A stretch of DNA of 64,000 nt from Desarmillaria ectypa (GCA_030407005.1 JAUDYN010000007.1:1550001-1614000), one strand, 5' to 3'; positions 50,106 to 62,406 are shown, counted from the stretch's first letter. Notes: generated from the sequence alone by a model not told the origin. Made by a program: numbers and translations.

Positions 50106-50267
50106 GCGGGGAAGAGTCTTCCTATGCTTCGATACCCCGCATTGTTTACCGGGTAGTTAAAACGCTACATTGGTCAGTTTAGTGGCCGAAGCGTTCGTAT
50201 TCCTTCGCTGAACGAGTACATAGCTGAGCATTACTGGCTGAAACGCACCCCCGATGACCACGCGGAG
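50106..50267. promoter_or_regulatory. cluster of Mig1/CreA-like GC boxes
   Basis: GCGGGG at 50106-50111, its complement CCCCGC at 50135-50140 and GCGGAG at 50262-50267 all fit the CreA/Mig1 consensus SYGGRG. The first lies in a small dyad (CTTCCCC...GGGGAAG, 50097-50114). They are 245-405 nt upstream of the sugar transporter start. Carbon catabolite control is inferred. Confidence 0.4.
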
Positions 50268-51239
50268 GCCAGTTGTTCTGGTCTAAGATCATGTCGGGGG
50301 TCATCCTAAAGGGTTTCCCCGAATTGGATTCACTACGCATGTCTTTTCCAGAAGGGATTGGGGAACGGGGAACGCAAAATCCGTCTGTATCATATCAAAT
50401 CCATCAGGGACGGCCGAGACTCCGCATGGTCGGAATCGCGTGAGTTGAGCAGGGGAAGAAAAATAAAAACTATATTCCTCCGGATCTTGGCCAACTACTT
50501 TCATTCCTGACTTATCGACAACTGCATTTTGCGTAGGGGTTAGAGCTGGCAAAAAAATATTGACATGTGTACTCATATATCTTGCCTTGGTTGAATGCTG
50601 AGTGATGGCGGCCAAGTACCATATGCATTCAAGCGCCAGAGAAGCTGTCGTCTGATTGATGGGTACTACATGTGCCTTGATACACGGATATGGAAACGCA
50701 GCGTAAGGAAAAATGTTGAGCTATTTCAAGACCACAAGTAATTGAGTATGGCTTGCCGTGAACGTCGTGAGAAAATGTAGAGCATGACCAGGTCCAGGCG
50801 GTCGTGAAATGACGAAGTTCCATGTTTCACGGTGACGAACGCTCCTCACACATGCCGACGTAGACGCAGTAGACGTTCAGAGACCATGAAAAGGTGACGC
50901 AACTTCAGAAAACACAGGTACGACTATGGGATTCGGTGGATCAATAGGTAATATTTCCCGAAGACCATGGGCGGGCAATGATTGACCGTATCTGCCGTAC
51001 TGTGGCATGGTATGTAGAATGTTCAGAGCATAGCAGCAGAGCAGGCCGCCGAAACGGACAAAAGGCTAGATCCGGATACATTTGCTTGAAAGTAAGGCCC
51101 TCAGGAGCATGTAAATTTTGCCGCCAGCCGAGTCGGAGGGGACGACAGATCGTGGGGAAGTTCAGGGAGGGGATGTGGGGGATCGCGCGAGCAATGGTGA
51201 CCGGCATTCGGACCGAAAATCGGACAAATGCGGTCAAAA

Positions 51240-51247
51240 ATCACGTG
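51240..51247. promoter_or_regulatory. ATCACGTG E-box before the heme lyase gene
   Basis: Extended Cbf1/bHLH-type site, 55 nt upstream of ATG 51302. Confidence 0.35.
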
Positions 51248-51301
51248 TCTATCTTGACGCGACCGAAGACTACCGAGTCCATTTACCAGTCGACGACGAC
51301 C

Positions 51302-52183
51302 ATGGGCCAGACGACATCAGTACCAGCAACGACGACGACAATGGCGCTGCCGTCTGGGTGTCCAATGCACCAGGACTCGAAATCGACTCAGTGCCCTGTC
51401 GACCATACAAAGCCAGCTCAGTGCCCCGTAGATCATTCCAAACCCGCCCAATGTCCTGTTGACCCACAAGCGCTCAATTCGCTGAACCAAATGCCAAATC
51501 TCTCCCAGTCACTTGCACCAAATCAGACCATGCACCTACCATTGGACCGTACGGAGTCCTCCATCCCTCGTGATCAATCTGCCAAATGGGAGTACCCTTC
51601 ACCTCAGCAATTCTACAATGCGTTGGTCAGGAAGGGATGGGAAACGCCAGAAGAGCACGTCGAGGTGATGGTAGAGATCCATAATTTCTTAAATGAACAG
51701 GCGTGGCAGGAAGTGCTGAAATGGGAAAGGAGGGTCTATGAGTACGTTATCTGTCTTCTATCTAACTTGATACTTATTTTTTCCTCAGTTCAGATGACAT
51801 ACAGTTAGCTCGTTTCAAAGGACGGCCTGGAGAAACGTCACCCAAGGCACGGTTTTGGATGTTTGCTGGCTGGCTGTTGCCCTCTCGATTCAAGTACGTT
51901 CTGTATTTCTCATTCCCGTCCGACCTAAGCTAAACTTTTTTCATGTAGTACCGAACCGCCTTTTGACCGTCACGACTGGGTAGTTCGCCGACCGAAAACT
52001 GGTGACGAGGTTCGCTATGTGATTGACTACTACTCTGCCCCTCCCGAACCCAACGGCTCGCCAGTTTTCTCTCTCGATGTGCGTCCCGCCTTGGACAGCT
52101 TTGGAAGTATAAAGGAGCGCATCGCTGTTGCTACTGAGGATGTCTGGGCAAGCTTCAAGCAGAGTCCTTCGAAGCGGACATGA
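51302..52183 (+). CDS. CYC3: cytochrome c heme lyase (holocytochrome c synthase)
   Basis: Mitochondrial intermembrane-space enzyme that attaches heme to apocytochrome c. ATG 51302 ([20 protein letters not shown]) was chosen; the frame is open 108 codons further upstream, but that part is Arg/Gly rich and unlike the family. The N-terminus has CPM and three CPVD heme-binding-type motifs in a 10-residue repeat ([26 protein letters not shown]; 51389-51466). The catalytic region follows: [79 protein letters not shown] (containing the conserved FDRHDW) and [20 protein letters not shown]. Two introns (gtacgt...cctcag and gtacgt...atgtag) keep the frame. It stops at TGA 52181-52183. About 262 residues. 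The adjacent downstream gene, TIM44, is also mitochondrial. Confidence 0.93.
51389..51466 (+). repeat. 30-nt coding tandem repeat (CPVD heme-type motifs)
   Basis: Two full units plus a partial one, each encoding QCPVDH(T/S)KPA. The DNA units differ at third codon positions, so the repeat is old and kept at protein level. Confidence 0.6.
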
Positions 52184-52354
52184 TTTTAATAAAAAGTATA
52201 CTTATAGACGCAGATTACTGTAATCTCGACTGCTTGCCTGTCAGGAGATTAAGAGTTTGTCTATGAGAGACTAAGATTAATGTAGGCATCTAGATGCATA
52301 TTTAAGGATTTCTCTTCCAGCGGAAGGATGCGGAAACTTTAAATTTATTTGTGG

Positions 52355-52360
52355 CACGTG
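52355..52360. promoter_or_regulatory. CACGTG E-box before TIM44
   Basis: CACGTG, 74 nt before the TIM44 ATG at 52434. Confidence 0.3.
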
Positions 52361-52433
52361 GCAGTTTTTTTGGCGATCGGATTCGGAGAACTTACGCGAA
52401 CCCAAGCGTTCTTGTCGTCTTGACTTGTCGTTC

Positions 52434-54116
52434 ATGCTACCTCGTCATCTACAGAGCCTCGTCCTTCGCTCATCCCTGCGCAACCGTGCAGTTCTCTCTC
52501 ACCATCATTTGAGGAATTTTCCTTCCCGGATATCACCTATCCTTGGCGCACCAAGAGCGAACTTTCACGCTTCTTCGAGACAACTGAATGAACCACCAAA
52601 GTCTCCATTCCAGACTTTCGTTGATGTTCTGAAGGATGAGCTACGGAAGAATAGGGAACTTCAGGATAATGTTAAACTACTACAGGGTGATGTTGACAAG
52701 TTCCAGGATTCAGAAGCCATGAAAAAGGCCAGGGCAGCATACGAGAGAGCCAGGGTACGTCTCTTGATCACGCTCTTTGTAACAAGTCGCTCATGCTGTC
52801 GTTTTGTAGCTCACCTCAAGCATCAAAGAAAATCCACAGTTGCGCGCAGCCGCCGAAGAGCTAAAGAAGACCGGTGTCAAAGTCGGAGATGCTGTAGGGG
52901 AAGCCTTGAAGAGCATGGAAGAGAGTGAGATCGTTCGGGCGGTACGTACCTATCTCCAGCACTGAGCTCACAACTCAAGTCGACCAGATATCCCGAGCAA
53001 CGGGGGCCGTCTCCGAAACGATAAAAAAGTCTACCGAGCCCATTCGGAATACAGCTGCCTACCAATCTCTTTCCGAAACACTGATTGACGCGCTAGACGA
53101 CAGTGGTAGCGCGAAACATGCTGGGTTTGAGGAGAAGGAGGCGCGCCGTCTTCGTCGACAGCGACGGCTAATCAAAGCCGGGAAGGATAGCGGCATAGGA
53201 CCGGCATCCAAGCGAACAGCTGCTAATCCTGAGTGCGTAAGCTCTTCTCATTCGTTGCTCCATCTTGCTGATTACCTGTTTCCAGAGCTGGCTCGTCTGT
53301 TGTCCTACACAAGGACTCGCCCCGGCAAGAAAAATGGAACCGGCTAAAAGAGACAAACCCCATCCTGCGCACGTTCGTGTCATTGCGAAGCTCGTATGAG
53401 GAAACAGAAAATCCTGTCATCTCTTCGATTCGGTCAGTGACGCAGACGGTTGGCTCGTGGTTCGATGAGAACGAGACGGCCCAGGTCATGCGGTTGATGA
53501 AGGCGATGGATCCAACATTTAACAGGGAGAACTTTGAACGCGAGCTGAGAGAGTACATTGTACCGGAAGTTGTGGATGCGTATTTGTCTGCTGATCAGGA
53601 AGCCTTGAAGGCATGGTGTGGGGAAGCCGTGAGTCTCCATCGAATCAAGCAGCTAAGGAAAGCTGAGAGTACCTTCTAGACATATAATGTTCTCTGGGCA
53701 ACAATGGAGCAGTACTTGCGGCAAGGACTCATCAGCGACAGCAAAGTCCTTGATATCCGACAAGTTGATGTTCGTTATCCACGCTTTCTGTCGTGTTCGC
53801 CTTTTTAACATTCCAGTCATAGGTTTCGGCCGGAAAGATCTTGGAAAATAACATTCCTATTTTCGTGATACAATTTAACACCCAAGAAGTGCTTCTTTTC
53901 CGGAATGCGAAGACGCGAGAAATCGTAGTTGGTGCGGAAGATCGGGTGGAACAGTGTACATACATTGCTGCCATCACGCGATTAGAGGACGAGTTGACCA
54001 ACGAGCTTACTGGCGGGTGGAAGGTAGTCGAGGTATGTTTATCTTCTTTTCTCCCGGTAGGCAACGTTCTAACAGCCACCTAGATGGGTCGCAGGAGCGC
54101 GAGAGCATACCTATAA
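52434..54116 (+). CDS. TIM44: mitochondrial import inner membrane translocase subunit TIM44
   Basis: Peripheral matrix subunit of the TIM23 import motor that recruits mtHsp70. ATG 52434 gives MLPRHLQSLVLRSSLRNRAV, a basic amphipathic presequence that continues ANFHASSRQLNEPPKSPFQT. A coiled-coil region follows (FVDVLKDELRKNRELQDNVK, EAMKKARAAYERAR). The middle has GAVSETIKKSTEPIRNTAAY and the basic EEKEARRLRRQRRLIKAG. The C-terminal Tim44 domain shows VISSIRSVTQTVGSWFDENE, EYIVPEVVDAYLSADQEALK, YNVLWATMEQYLRQGLISDS, FVIQFNTQEVLLFRNAKTRE and the final VVEMGRRSARAYL from a tiny last exon. Introns are short GT-AG; the stop is at 54114-54116. Complete. Confidence 0.92.
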
Positions 54117-54277
54117 AAGTACAGTAGCAATATTATTATCTACGTAGTTATTTAGCAGGATGTCTGATAATCACCACTCAATGCTTAGACAATTTTTGAA
54201 GATATTGACGTGGCTGTGCTACACACTCATCGCAATCCTTTTTGGGAATTCCGCCATTATCCCTCTCCCCACGTCGT

Positions 54278-56532
54278 ATGGACAGCAGATCACCACCAAA
54301 TCTCTTGTACTTGACAATATACAATCCGACACTACGACCAACCGATGCCATGCTTACAGATGACGAAGATGCAGAGGAACAGGCGCATATTTTGTTCTAC
54401 ACATCGAAGGAACGGGCCGTCTCTCGTGACAGGATGCTCAGACAAGTCGGATTAGCTAAAGCCTTAGTGAATTTCTCAGAGTGAGTTTATGCTGCTGATG
54501 TTCAGGTGTGAAATTTTTAACGCTGCACAGTATGTTCAACCCAGACGATGCCTGTAATAATATCCATTCCCAATGCAGGCGTATGGTCATGGTGTCTCCA
54601 GAACCCGACTTTTGGATAACCGCAGTAGGTGCCGTTTCATATCTACGTCTGCGGTCATATTAATTCAGTAGTGCGGCATAGTGCGTTGAGCTAGCAAAGA
54701 CGATTCGCACACCTACCGTTGGACGAAGTAAGGGCAAACAGAAAGCCAAGACGAGTACCATCAGCAAGGACGTGGCTCTGGTCTGTGACTACCAAGACTC
54801 ATCTGTTAACGACGTATCTCTGAGAGCGGATATTTGTCGTGGATACGAGCAATTCAAAGTATGTGCTTGACTGGCGACTAGTAGCCGGGGGAAGACTCAT
54901 TGTATTGGGAACAGCTTACACATGGTTCTTTGACGAATATCCTTTCAACGCTTGGACAGCAAGCATTAGAACTGCAACTAGAAAGATTCTTTACCCCATG
55001 GGCATGGTCCTGGAATTTGGAATGCGACCGTGGATTCGGAGACCACCTTGGTACGTGCAATGATATTCACGTCCATCATTGCAAATGAAATGTAGCCGCA
55101 GGCATGCCATTGCATCCCCAATACCGCACCTTGGTACCCCTTTTAGACGAATTCGCATCCCAGATACCCGTTACAGCCTCGTCAATAATAGTTACCCCCT
55201 CACATGTGATACCATCCACGTCTTTTGTCAAAGCCCGTTATCCTTCCTCCTTTCCAGAACGTCTAATGTGCTTAATACCTCACCCGCCACTACCGTCACC
55301 CCAGCTATCACCAGGTTCCCCTGTAAAGGAGCGGCCGCCTGACCCAGAAGCAGACACCCGGCCATCCTCGTTCCTCGGCATGCCCACGGTAAACCTCAAT
55401 ATAAATATGGATGTTCGAAAGTGGGGATGGCCTGGGTATCTCACGTTCAAGGGACCTGCAAAGCGGCCAGAGATACCAACGGCGGAGGTCAAGCCTCCTA
55501 CGCCTAAGGATGGAGGGGAGATTGAGAATGTTGAAATCGACAAGAGCGCGTTGGACGATGCTATCCATTCAGATGTAATTTCTGTCCACAGCACTAAACC
55601 GACGAATGGCGACGCATCAGTGAATTCTTCTCATGGTGACGAAAGCGCTGATTTAGAGACTTCGGCTGGGACATCTCGGAGCTCATCGTTAGGATCATCG
55701 AATACGTCGTTATCTGCGGACGAAAAAGCTGCTTCACAGGGCTCACATGACAACCCTGTGGAGAGTTCTACCTCGTCTCATGATGATGATTCCTCGATCT
55801 CGTCAAAGGAGGGGAGCATTTCTTCACCAAGCCTGGAGCCTCCACCAGAGCTCTCTAGAATTACGGTATATCTTGCGGACCCACCAGACGGTCTGAATAC
55901 AAGACGGAGAAAAGTAGTATACATGACAGTAAGTGTTGGCACATTTGAGTCTTCCATAACTAATGGACTTTAGCAACATTCTATCCTTGTTGCTGTGGCT
56001 GGGCTTGAATACGTTGACTACGATCTAAGTCTTTCTGCAAAGGTCCATGAACTATGCATAGAAGTAAAGAGGGTCCTCGACGACGATGTGTTAATGAGGT
56101 ACTTTCCAAAAACAGTTTGTTACATTCGTACTAAGTTTTTCATTCAGCAGTAGCACGGAGACATTACCTTCTGCTACCAAGATCCTACAGCCAAAGGATC
56201 GGCACCTCTTTTCCAGGGCCCAATTCACGATTTCCAACGATAAGTTCGCGGCCCAGCCGGAGCAGTTCTATATGGCGCAACACCTGCTGGAAAGGTGCGA
56301 TACGGCCCTGAGGTTCTGCCCATTTCAACTGATAACACGTAGCGACCCCGATGTCCAAGAAGTCTTTTCTCGAGGTATGAATCCGCAGTACTGGCATATC
56401 GCCCAGCGTGCGCTAAATCGAGATACGGACGGAGATGTTTACCTCGAGGTATCGAGGAAAGAAACGAGTTTGTCTGATGTGGATAACGTTTTGGCCGGGG
56501 TTGTTCGGAGGTATTCTATTTTTCCGCCATAA
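54278..56532 (+). CDS. CCZ1: vacuolar fusion protein CCZ1 homologue
   Basis: Subunit of the Mon1-Ccz1 guanine nucleotide exchange factor for the Rab7/Ypt7 GTPase in endosome-vacuole fusion. ATG 54278 (MDSRSPPNLLYLTIYNPTLR) starts the longin-type N-terminal domain; DAEEQAHILFYTSKERAVSR and RDRMLRQVGLAKALVNFSE are the most diagnostic parts. Further conserved stretches are RMVMVSPEPDFWITA and LDEFASQIPVTAS. A long low-complexity Ser/Asp/Glu insert (about 55.35-55.85 kb) separates the domains. The C-terminal part has LVAVAGLEYVDYDLSLSAK and AIQRALNRDTDG-like segments and ends VVRRYSIFPP with TAA at 56530-56532. The assignment rests mainly on the N-terminal domain and overall layout. About seven introns; around 610 residues. 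Confidence 0.75.
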
Positions 56533-56951
56533 ATGGAAACTTTCGTCATCCATGTGTTTGCATACTTGCTGTGAAATTCAGGTAACTTAGACGGTATCAG
56601 GGTATGAACGTCCCAGATCGGTTTATAGGGGGCGTACGGACTCCACTTTACTTGACTGACTTCGTCACAATGCAACTTGGATTCAAAGACAAGATTTCAA
56701 CAAACGAGCTGGCAACCGGAATACCTGTGTCGTATTAATTAGGTTGAATAATTATGCTACCGCTGGGTTGTTACATTAAATTTGTGTCCGTTTAAAGCTC
56801 TTCACTGAGTGGACCAGTGTGATTAGTGATTGCTGAGATAGTTGCCCCAGTCAGCTGACCTAGATACAATCAGCAGAACAAGCAGAGTAGGGAAGGAAAG
56901 AACACACTCCATCGTTCTCGGGATACCGTTCCACATCGTTCTCATTCGGTC
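56533..56951. other. convergent intergenic region
   Basis: Spacer between the CCZ1 and transcription factor 3' ends. No feature recognised. Confidence 0.35.
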
Positions 56952-59900
56952 CTAATTTTTATCATCATCCCTTCCTTCAGAGCGATCCATCGGTAGTGAC
57001 CTTGTCGTGTGCGATTCGCCATCAGGGTAATATGGCATGTACCCTGGATTATGCCCTTCTCTCGGAGGACTACTAGAGGAAGGCTTGTAATATCCATATA
57101 TCCGAGGGTCATGTTCAGGAATATGGTAAGAGAAAGCGGTTTGGTCATGGAGACGTATTCGTTCCGACTCGTCATCGTTCACGGTAAGGGAGTAAGCCTG
57201 AGATCGTGGCCACTGTGAGGATGTGGACGTCGATTGACCCCATTGAGGGTCTTTTGTTGACAGAGGAATGGACGTTGCGTGCCACTGAGGAGAGGAGAGT
57301 TCAGATGGTGCTGGTGCATACATATCCATGGGTTCGCTGGTGGAGGGATAGCTCGATCCACCATAGGAGTTTTCGGCTGCATAAGAATCTCTTTGAACAT
57401 CGGTCCTCCCGCGTTCATTAGGATCAAAGGGATGGTCGGAATCTCGTTTTCGCTTATTTCTTGAGACAGGGCTGGGAAGTGGTAGGTCGCCAGCTGCCGT
57501 CAAATGATAAAGAAAGTCCCTAATGAACAGGTTATCGATAAAACTTATCCAAGTCCTGAGAAGCGGAAGCCTACCATAATACACTCGTACCTCGCCACCT
57601 GGGCCAGTCATTCAGTTACTCAGCCACTTATCAGTTTCAAACAACATACCTTGATTCCAAGTTGCGAAGAATTCTCATACATTTATAGACATCTTCCATT
57701 TCTTTCTTCACGTCGACCGAAAGACCAGACTGCTGCCTTTCCCGAATACTGAAAAACAGAACAACTGCGGCATTGAATGCTAGATACTACATAGAAAATC
57801 AGCATATCGAACAAGCTCGCAAGTGAATTAGGCTCACAGCAGAGAATGGGAACTTGCCCCCGCGTCGATGCTGGATATCCACGATATGAGAACATGAACG
57901 CGCAGCATTGGTGCATATTGCGAGCGATGGGAATGGCCACTTCGGTGAGCGGCGAGGAGCCGCAATGAACGGCCTGTGAATTAGCATTTGCAGATTATAA
58001 TATGCTCCTAGCAATGCTGCAGATTGCTTGCAGTGTACGAGGTTCTCGCGATTGGGATCCCATCGCACTACGGTCCGTAGTGTTAGCGACTAGTTTGATC
58101 AAACAGACAAAACGTACAGTGATCTGGCAACGAGCCAATCCAGGAATTGAGTGCAGAGTCCAACTCCACGACAATCTGTTCTTCCCAATTCTTTTCCACC
58201 AAACCGAATATGGCCTTCGGCTTAGCCATGCAGTACTAGAGGAAGTGAGTGTTCATGTATGTCTGAATAAATATGATCTACGTACAATAGTGCGCAGGCA
58301 GATCATCAGAAGCCTAGTCAGTCTTATGTGACAATTAAAATAAGATATAAGCGAAGGTTGCCCTTTGGGTTGCTTGAAAGCTTGTTCTGGATCTATATGA
58401 TCCCAATATTCGTCGTCACAATCGGCAGGTAAGTCAGTATCGATGCTGTGAAACTTGTGAGACTATGTTCAATTAAATTTGATAATTTTAAGCATACTCT
58501 TCATCGTTAATGGCACATGGACGGCCCAGCGCCGAGCTGAGGTACCTATCTATATATAAGAGACACCTGGAATATGAATCCAGCAAGTCAGTTACACTGT
58601 TGGTGTAGAAGAAGATATTTACCAAAATACTCGTCTCCAGGATTCCGCCTCTGCATTATTAGGGCCTTCATGGACCCTCTTTCGATGGGCTCCTGCCTCT
58701 TGCGCTACACGAAGACCAATGCCGGCCATAGTCCAGGCTGTCTGAGGTACATAACAACTCATAAATTCTGCGATGAGCTATAGGCACTGTCAGTCTTTAT
58801 CTATAGGAAGATCAGTCGGGCTTACGCATGTCGATTGGCAGTCGTATAGTAGCGGCGGGCTCAAGAATGTATTTTCCCTGCGGCACGCAGGGATCTGCTG
58901 CATCCACTTCCACCCATTGGAAGACGGTTCATTATCGATTAAGACGCGTGAATCGGTTGAGTATGTTGAGGCTATAGCACAGACAGCCAACAAGACTGCA
59001 GCAAAACTTGGGTTACTGAGATGCGTCGACTCTACGACCGACCGTTCAAAACTTGGGCGATGCAAAACAGGAAGGAGGTTATTGCTTTCCGTAAAATATA
59101 GGCCAATCAACGACCACAGTAGATCATTGTCCGGGAATTTATACTCCACGTTGGCTTGAACCTGTGAAAAGCAACTGGGAGTATGCCAGATGACTGGCTC
59201 CCAGAACTCGGCCCTTCTCGAAAGAGGGTTCGATGGATGGCACAAATATGCAGGTCGTCCATGCTTAACGTTGAGTGCTGTCTGTATCAACTGGATATGG
59301 CTGGACTTGCTGAAGAATCTGCCATGAGTTAAGTTTTGGGATCGCCGAAGATTGCTTTCCAGTACGTCGTCATACTCGTCCTCGGAAATGAAGCGGCCTT
59401 TCTCGTTGGTGATGTCCCTACCAAGAGATCGCATGAGATTAGGTATCAAACCACCAGCCTCGTCAGAGGCGGGCAGTGCAACAGGCTCTTTTTCTAATTC
59501 CTTATCTAGGTCCGCGTCGTGAGGGAGCATCTTTGGAACGTTTCGAGCGTCAGAGGAGTTTAGTGAAAAGGACAGAAGAAATTTCTTACTTCGCGTAGTA
59601 ACTTTTCCATTTCATTAACTTTCATCTCAAGGCCTTCGACGTAACTGTATACCCAAAGGTGAGGCGGAAATGTTCGGACAAGAAAACTTAAGTTTACAAA
59701 CCGTTGAGACGGGACTCGCTGCCAGAATGATCAGGACTATAACTGTACAGAGAACACGGAATGTCATTCACATTATTAGCATCGAGATACGTGCACGCCA
59801 AGTTGGCGACAGTACAATTGGAACATTGCTTTCCTGATAGTCGGGATCCATCACCTATGATCATTCAGTGCATACATAGGTTGATCTGCTGAGAGTCCTA

Positions 59901-60067
59901 AGACGCGACCTACACCGACCTCAAAATCGTCCGTCAGGGCCAGCCACGCGACTGACCGTGGAAAGAGACTTACTTTTCTTCCGTCGACAGAAATCACACG
60001 CTCTCTGTACCCGGCGCTTTCGCGTACTGTAGACGAGGTCAAGATTGATACGGTGGTATCGTTGCAT
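56952..60067 (-). CDS. Zn2Cys6 fungal-specific transcription factor
   Basis: Nuclear DNA-binding regulator. ATG 60067 gives MQRYHRINLDLVYSTRKRRV, then RACDFCRRKK (first two zinc Cys) and, after an intron region, DGSRLSGKQCSNCTVANLAC with the last three. The third Cys should fall at the exon junction (59859-59970), and I could not find a splice choice that supplies it. A dimerisation coiled coil (EGLEMKVNEMEKLLRE) precedes a linker. The fungal-specific middle homology region follows (LWSLIGLYFTESNNLLPVLH, SFAAVLLAVCAIASTYSTDS, LIAEFMSCYVPQTAWTMAG, YLSSALGRPCAINDEEY-like, YYNLQMLIHRPFIAAPRRSP). The C-terminal exon is Ser/Pro/Tyr rich (KRKRDSDHPFDPNERGR) and ends RSEGRDDDKN. About 15 introns; around 770 residues. 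Target genes are unknown. Confidence 0.82.
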
Positions 60068-60527
60068 GTCTAGTAGTGATTGGGTGTTCGTATTAACTCC
60101 TACTAGCAATATAAGAGAGAAAAAATTCTGGGAACCGACAGACTCGGCGCCGAAAGATTATATCAGTATTGAGTTGAGCAACTTCTAAGAGCTTCCGCGC
60201 ACCGTTGTGTCAGCACCAATTACGCAAAAGCACCCGCGGCCTCACATACGGACCCGTCGGTATGCAGTGGCGATGCTTCTACTTATCGGGAGGCTTGGAT
60301 CCAAGCAAAAGAATATGCCAATATTCTCATCATTTCACTCTCAGCATCATGAAACCACAGAAACCACATTTATCAGCTTCTTGGGGCTTCTTAGCAGCTT
60401 CCTAGAGGGCGGTACCAGTTGCCTTGGGTGAGCTTCTTGATGCTGACTGTAGCCCGTGCTGATGACTCATCAACTATCACCGATCACATGTTCAAACGAC
60501 CATTTTCCTTAGCTTCTCCCTCCAATA
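60068..60527. other. divergent promoter between the transcription factor and GPN1
   Basis: No gene recognised. Short plus-strand open frames overlapping 60205-60431 lack protein character. Confidence 0.35.
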
Positions 60528-61952
60528 ATGGCTACCTCGGCGACCGATGCACCTCCAAAGAAAAAGACAGTCGCCATTATTACTATTGGCATGGCTGGTG
60601 CAGGCAAGTCGACATTTGTCCAGCAAATAAATTCGTATCTACATTCGCAAAATCCTCCGTCGCCGCCATATATCCTCAATCTCGACCCGGCTGTTACTCA
60701 TGTGCCGTTCGAAGCCAACATTGACATTCGAGATACCGTGAATTATCAAGAAGTCATGAAGCAGTGTGTATATGGCTGACTCTACCCTCGCATCCGGTTG
60801 AAACGGTCCGTACGAGGTATAACTTGGGCCCCAATGGAGGCATCTTGACCGCGCTCAATCTTTTTACGACAAAGTTTGATCAGGTGCTGGAGCTGGTTGA
60901 AAAGCGGGCAGAAACTGTTGAGTATGCATATCTTTTTCCTCGCACTTGCGGTTCTTGATCCTTGATTGTGCGGCAGCTATGTTATTCTTGATACTCCAGG
61001 GCAAATTGAAATCTTTACGTGGTCCGCTTCTGGCGCCATAATTACTGATGCTGTGGCGTCTTCATTACCTACAGTCGTCGCATATATTATCGATACTCCT
61101 CGGACAACGGCTCCCGCTACCTTCATGTCTAATATGCTCTATGCCTGCAGGTCAACTGGTTCTACCTTGCGTTGACATCGCGTACTCATCTTTCGTGCAG
61201 CATCCTGTACAAGACCAAGCTTCCGTTCATCCTGGTGTTCAACAAGATTGACGTTGAACCGCACGACTTCGCTCTTGATTGGATGCATGATTTTGAAGCC
61301 TTCCAAGAAGCTTTAGCGACCCATGGTGGGGCCCGAGATTCTGAAGGCGAGCCGACGTACATGAATAGCCTCATGAACAGCATGAGCCTTGTGCTAGATG
61401 AGTTCTATAGGAATCTCAAAGTGAGTTACCTGTGTTAGTCTCATCTACAATAAACTCATACAGCTGGTAGGCAGTTGGCGTTTCTAGCGTGACCGGGCAA
61501 GGCACCAAAGAGTTTTTTGATGCGGTGGAAGCGTCTCGGGAGGAATATGAAAAGTAAAGTAAATGCTGCCCCTAGATTTCATTGCTGATGGTACTCTTAC
61601 AAAGGGAGTATCTACCGGAATTGGAGCGCGCAAGGGCTGCCCGGGAACAGAAACTTCAAGCTGCCAAAGACGATTCGATGAATCGAATGATGAAAGATCT
61701 CGAACTTGACCGACAGCGCAACCCAGATGCGGCCCTGCAAGACCGCTGGGACCCCAATGAAGATGACAACGAAGATGATGATACAGACGTGAATATTATC
61801 GACCGAAGTAAGTCGTGACCACCAAGAAATGCCACAGCAGAACTCTTACTCGAGCTTGTTTAGGTGACGATCCATGGCCCGGACAGTACGTCGATATGAC
61901 GCGTGCTAGAAGGCATGACGACCAAAGCTTTACTTGGCCAAGGCCCGGATAA
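60528..61952 (+). CDS. GPN1: GPN-loop GTPase 1 (Npa3/XAB1)
   Basis: Essential cytoplasmic GTPase needed for assembly and nuclear import of RNA polymerase II. ATG 60528 gives [20 protein letters not shown], followed by the P-loop [18 protein letters not shown]. Switch-region sequence [20 protein letters not shown] is typical. The GPN motif follows an intron ([20 protein letters not shown]). Then come [20 protein letters not shown] (G3-like), [14 protein letters not shown] (NKxD) and [15 protein letters not shown]. The C-terminal tail is charged and coiled ([19 protein letters not shown]) with an acidic [17 protein letters not shown] patch, and ends QSFTWPRPG with TAA at 61950-61952. About five short introns. 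Complete. Confidence 0.93.
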
Positions 61953-62406
61953 AGGGAAACGCCATTCGCGTCGCAGCGCTAAGAATACGGCCTCATGAAG
62001 CCAGCATTGGAAGTATTTTGTATGGTAATGTGTGTAATGTATGTCCTTGTAGCCACATTTCGTGAGATAGAAGGACCATCTTGGTGTAACTGTGGCAACT
62101 CCGCTGGCCTTGCTTTGATTGCGGTAACCTTGCGGTGCCTACCCGGCCAGCCTTGCAAAGTAGAAACAATTGATTGTTTTGACGGTGAGCAATGATGAGA
62201 CGCTGAATTACGTGATCAACTCAAGGCCTAAAAGGGTGGAGTCCAAACTTTGTGACTTCGACCCACGCTTACCTTGATCTCCTCATCGCACGGCTGCTGT
62301 TTTCTCTGTCATTCATTCATTTTCTTCTGCATCGGAACACGCATACATTCACCGTATAACGGCCTATCACAAGATCTTTCTCAGTCGCTGCTCAGCTCTT
62401 CGACAG
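61953..62406. other. GPN1 3' flank and CDK1 promoter
   Basis: No gene recognised. The last 120 bases are pyrimidine rich (ctct/tcattcattcat), as in fungal leader regions. Confidence 0.35.

Larger units (their letters stand above)
49862..51301. other. divergent promoter region, 1.4 kb
   Basis: Lies between the sugar transporter (-) and heme lyase (+). It holds a TATA box, Mig1/CreA-like boxes and an E-box (listed separately). Minus-strand open frames at 50301-50615 and 50629-50823 have no recognisable protein character, and plus-strand open sequence before 51302 is probably 5' leader. Confidence 0.4.

Noticed and set aside
50301..50823. Two minus-strand frames of 104 and 64 codons upstream of the sugar transporter
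   Set aside because: No recognisable domains and they lie in a promoter region.
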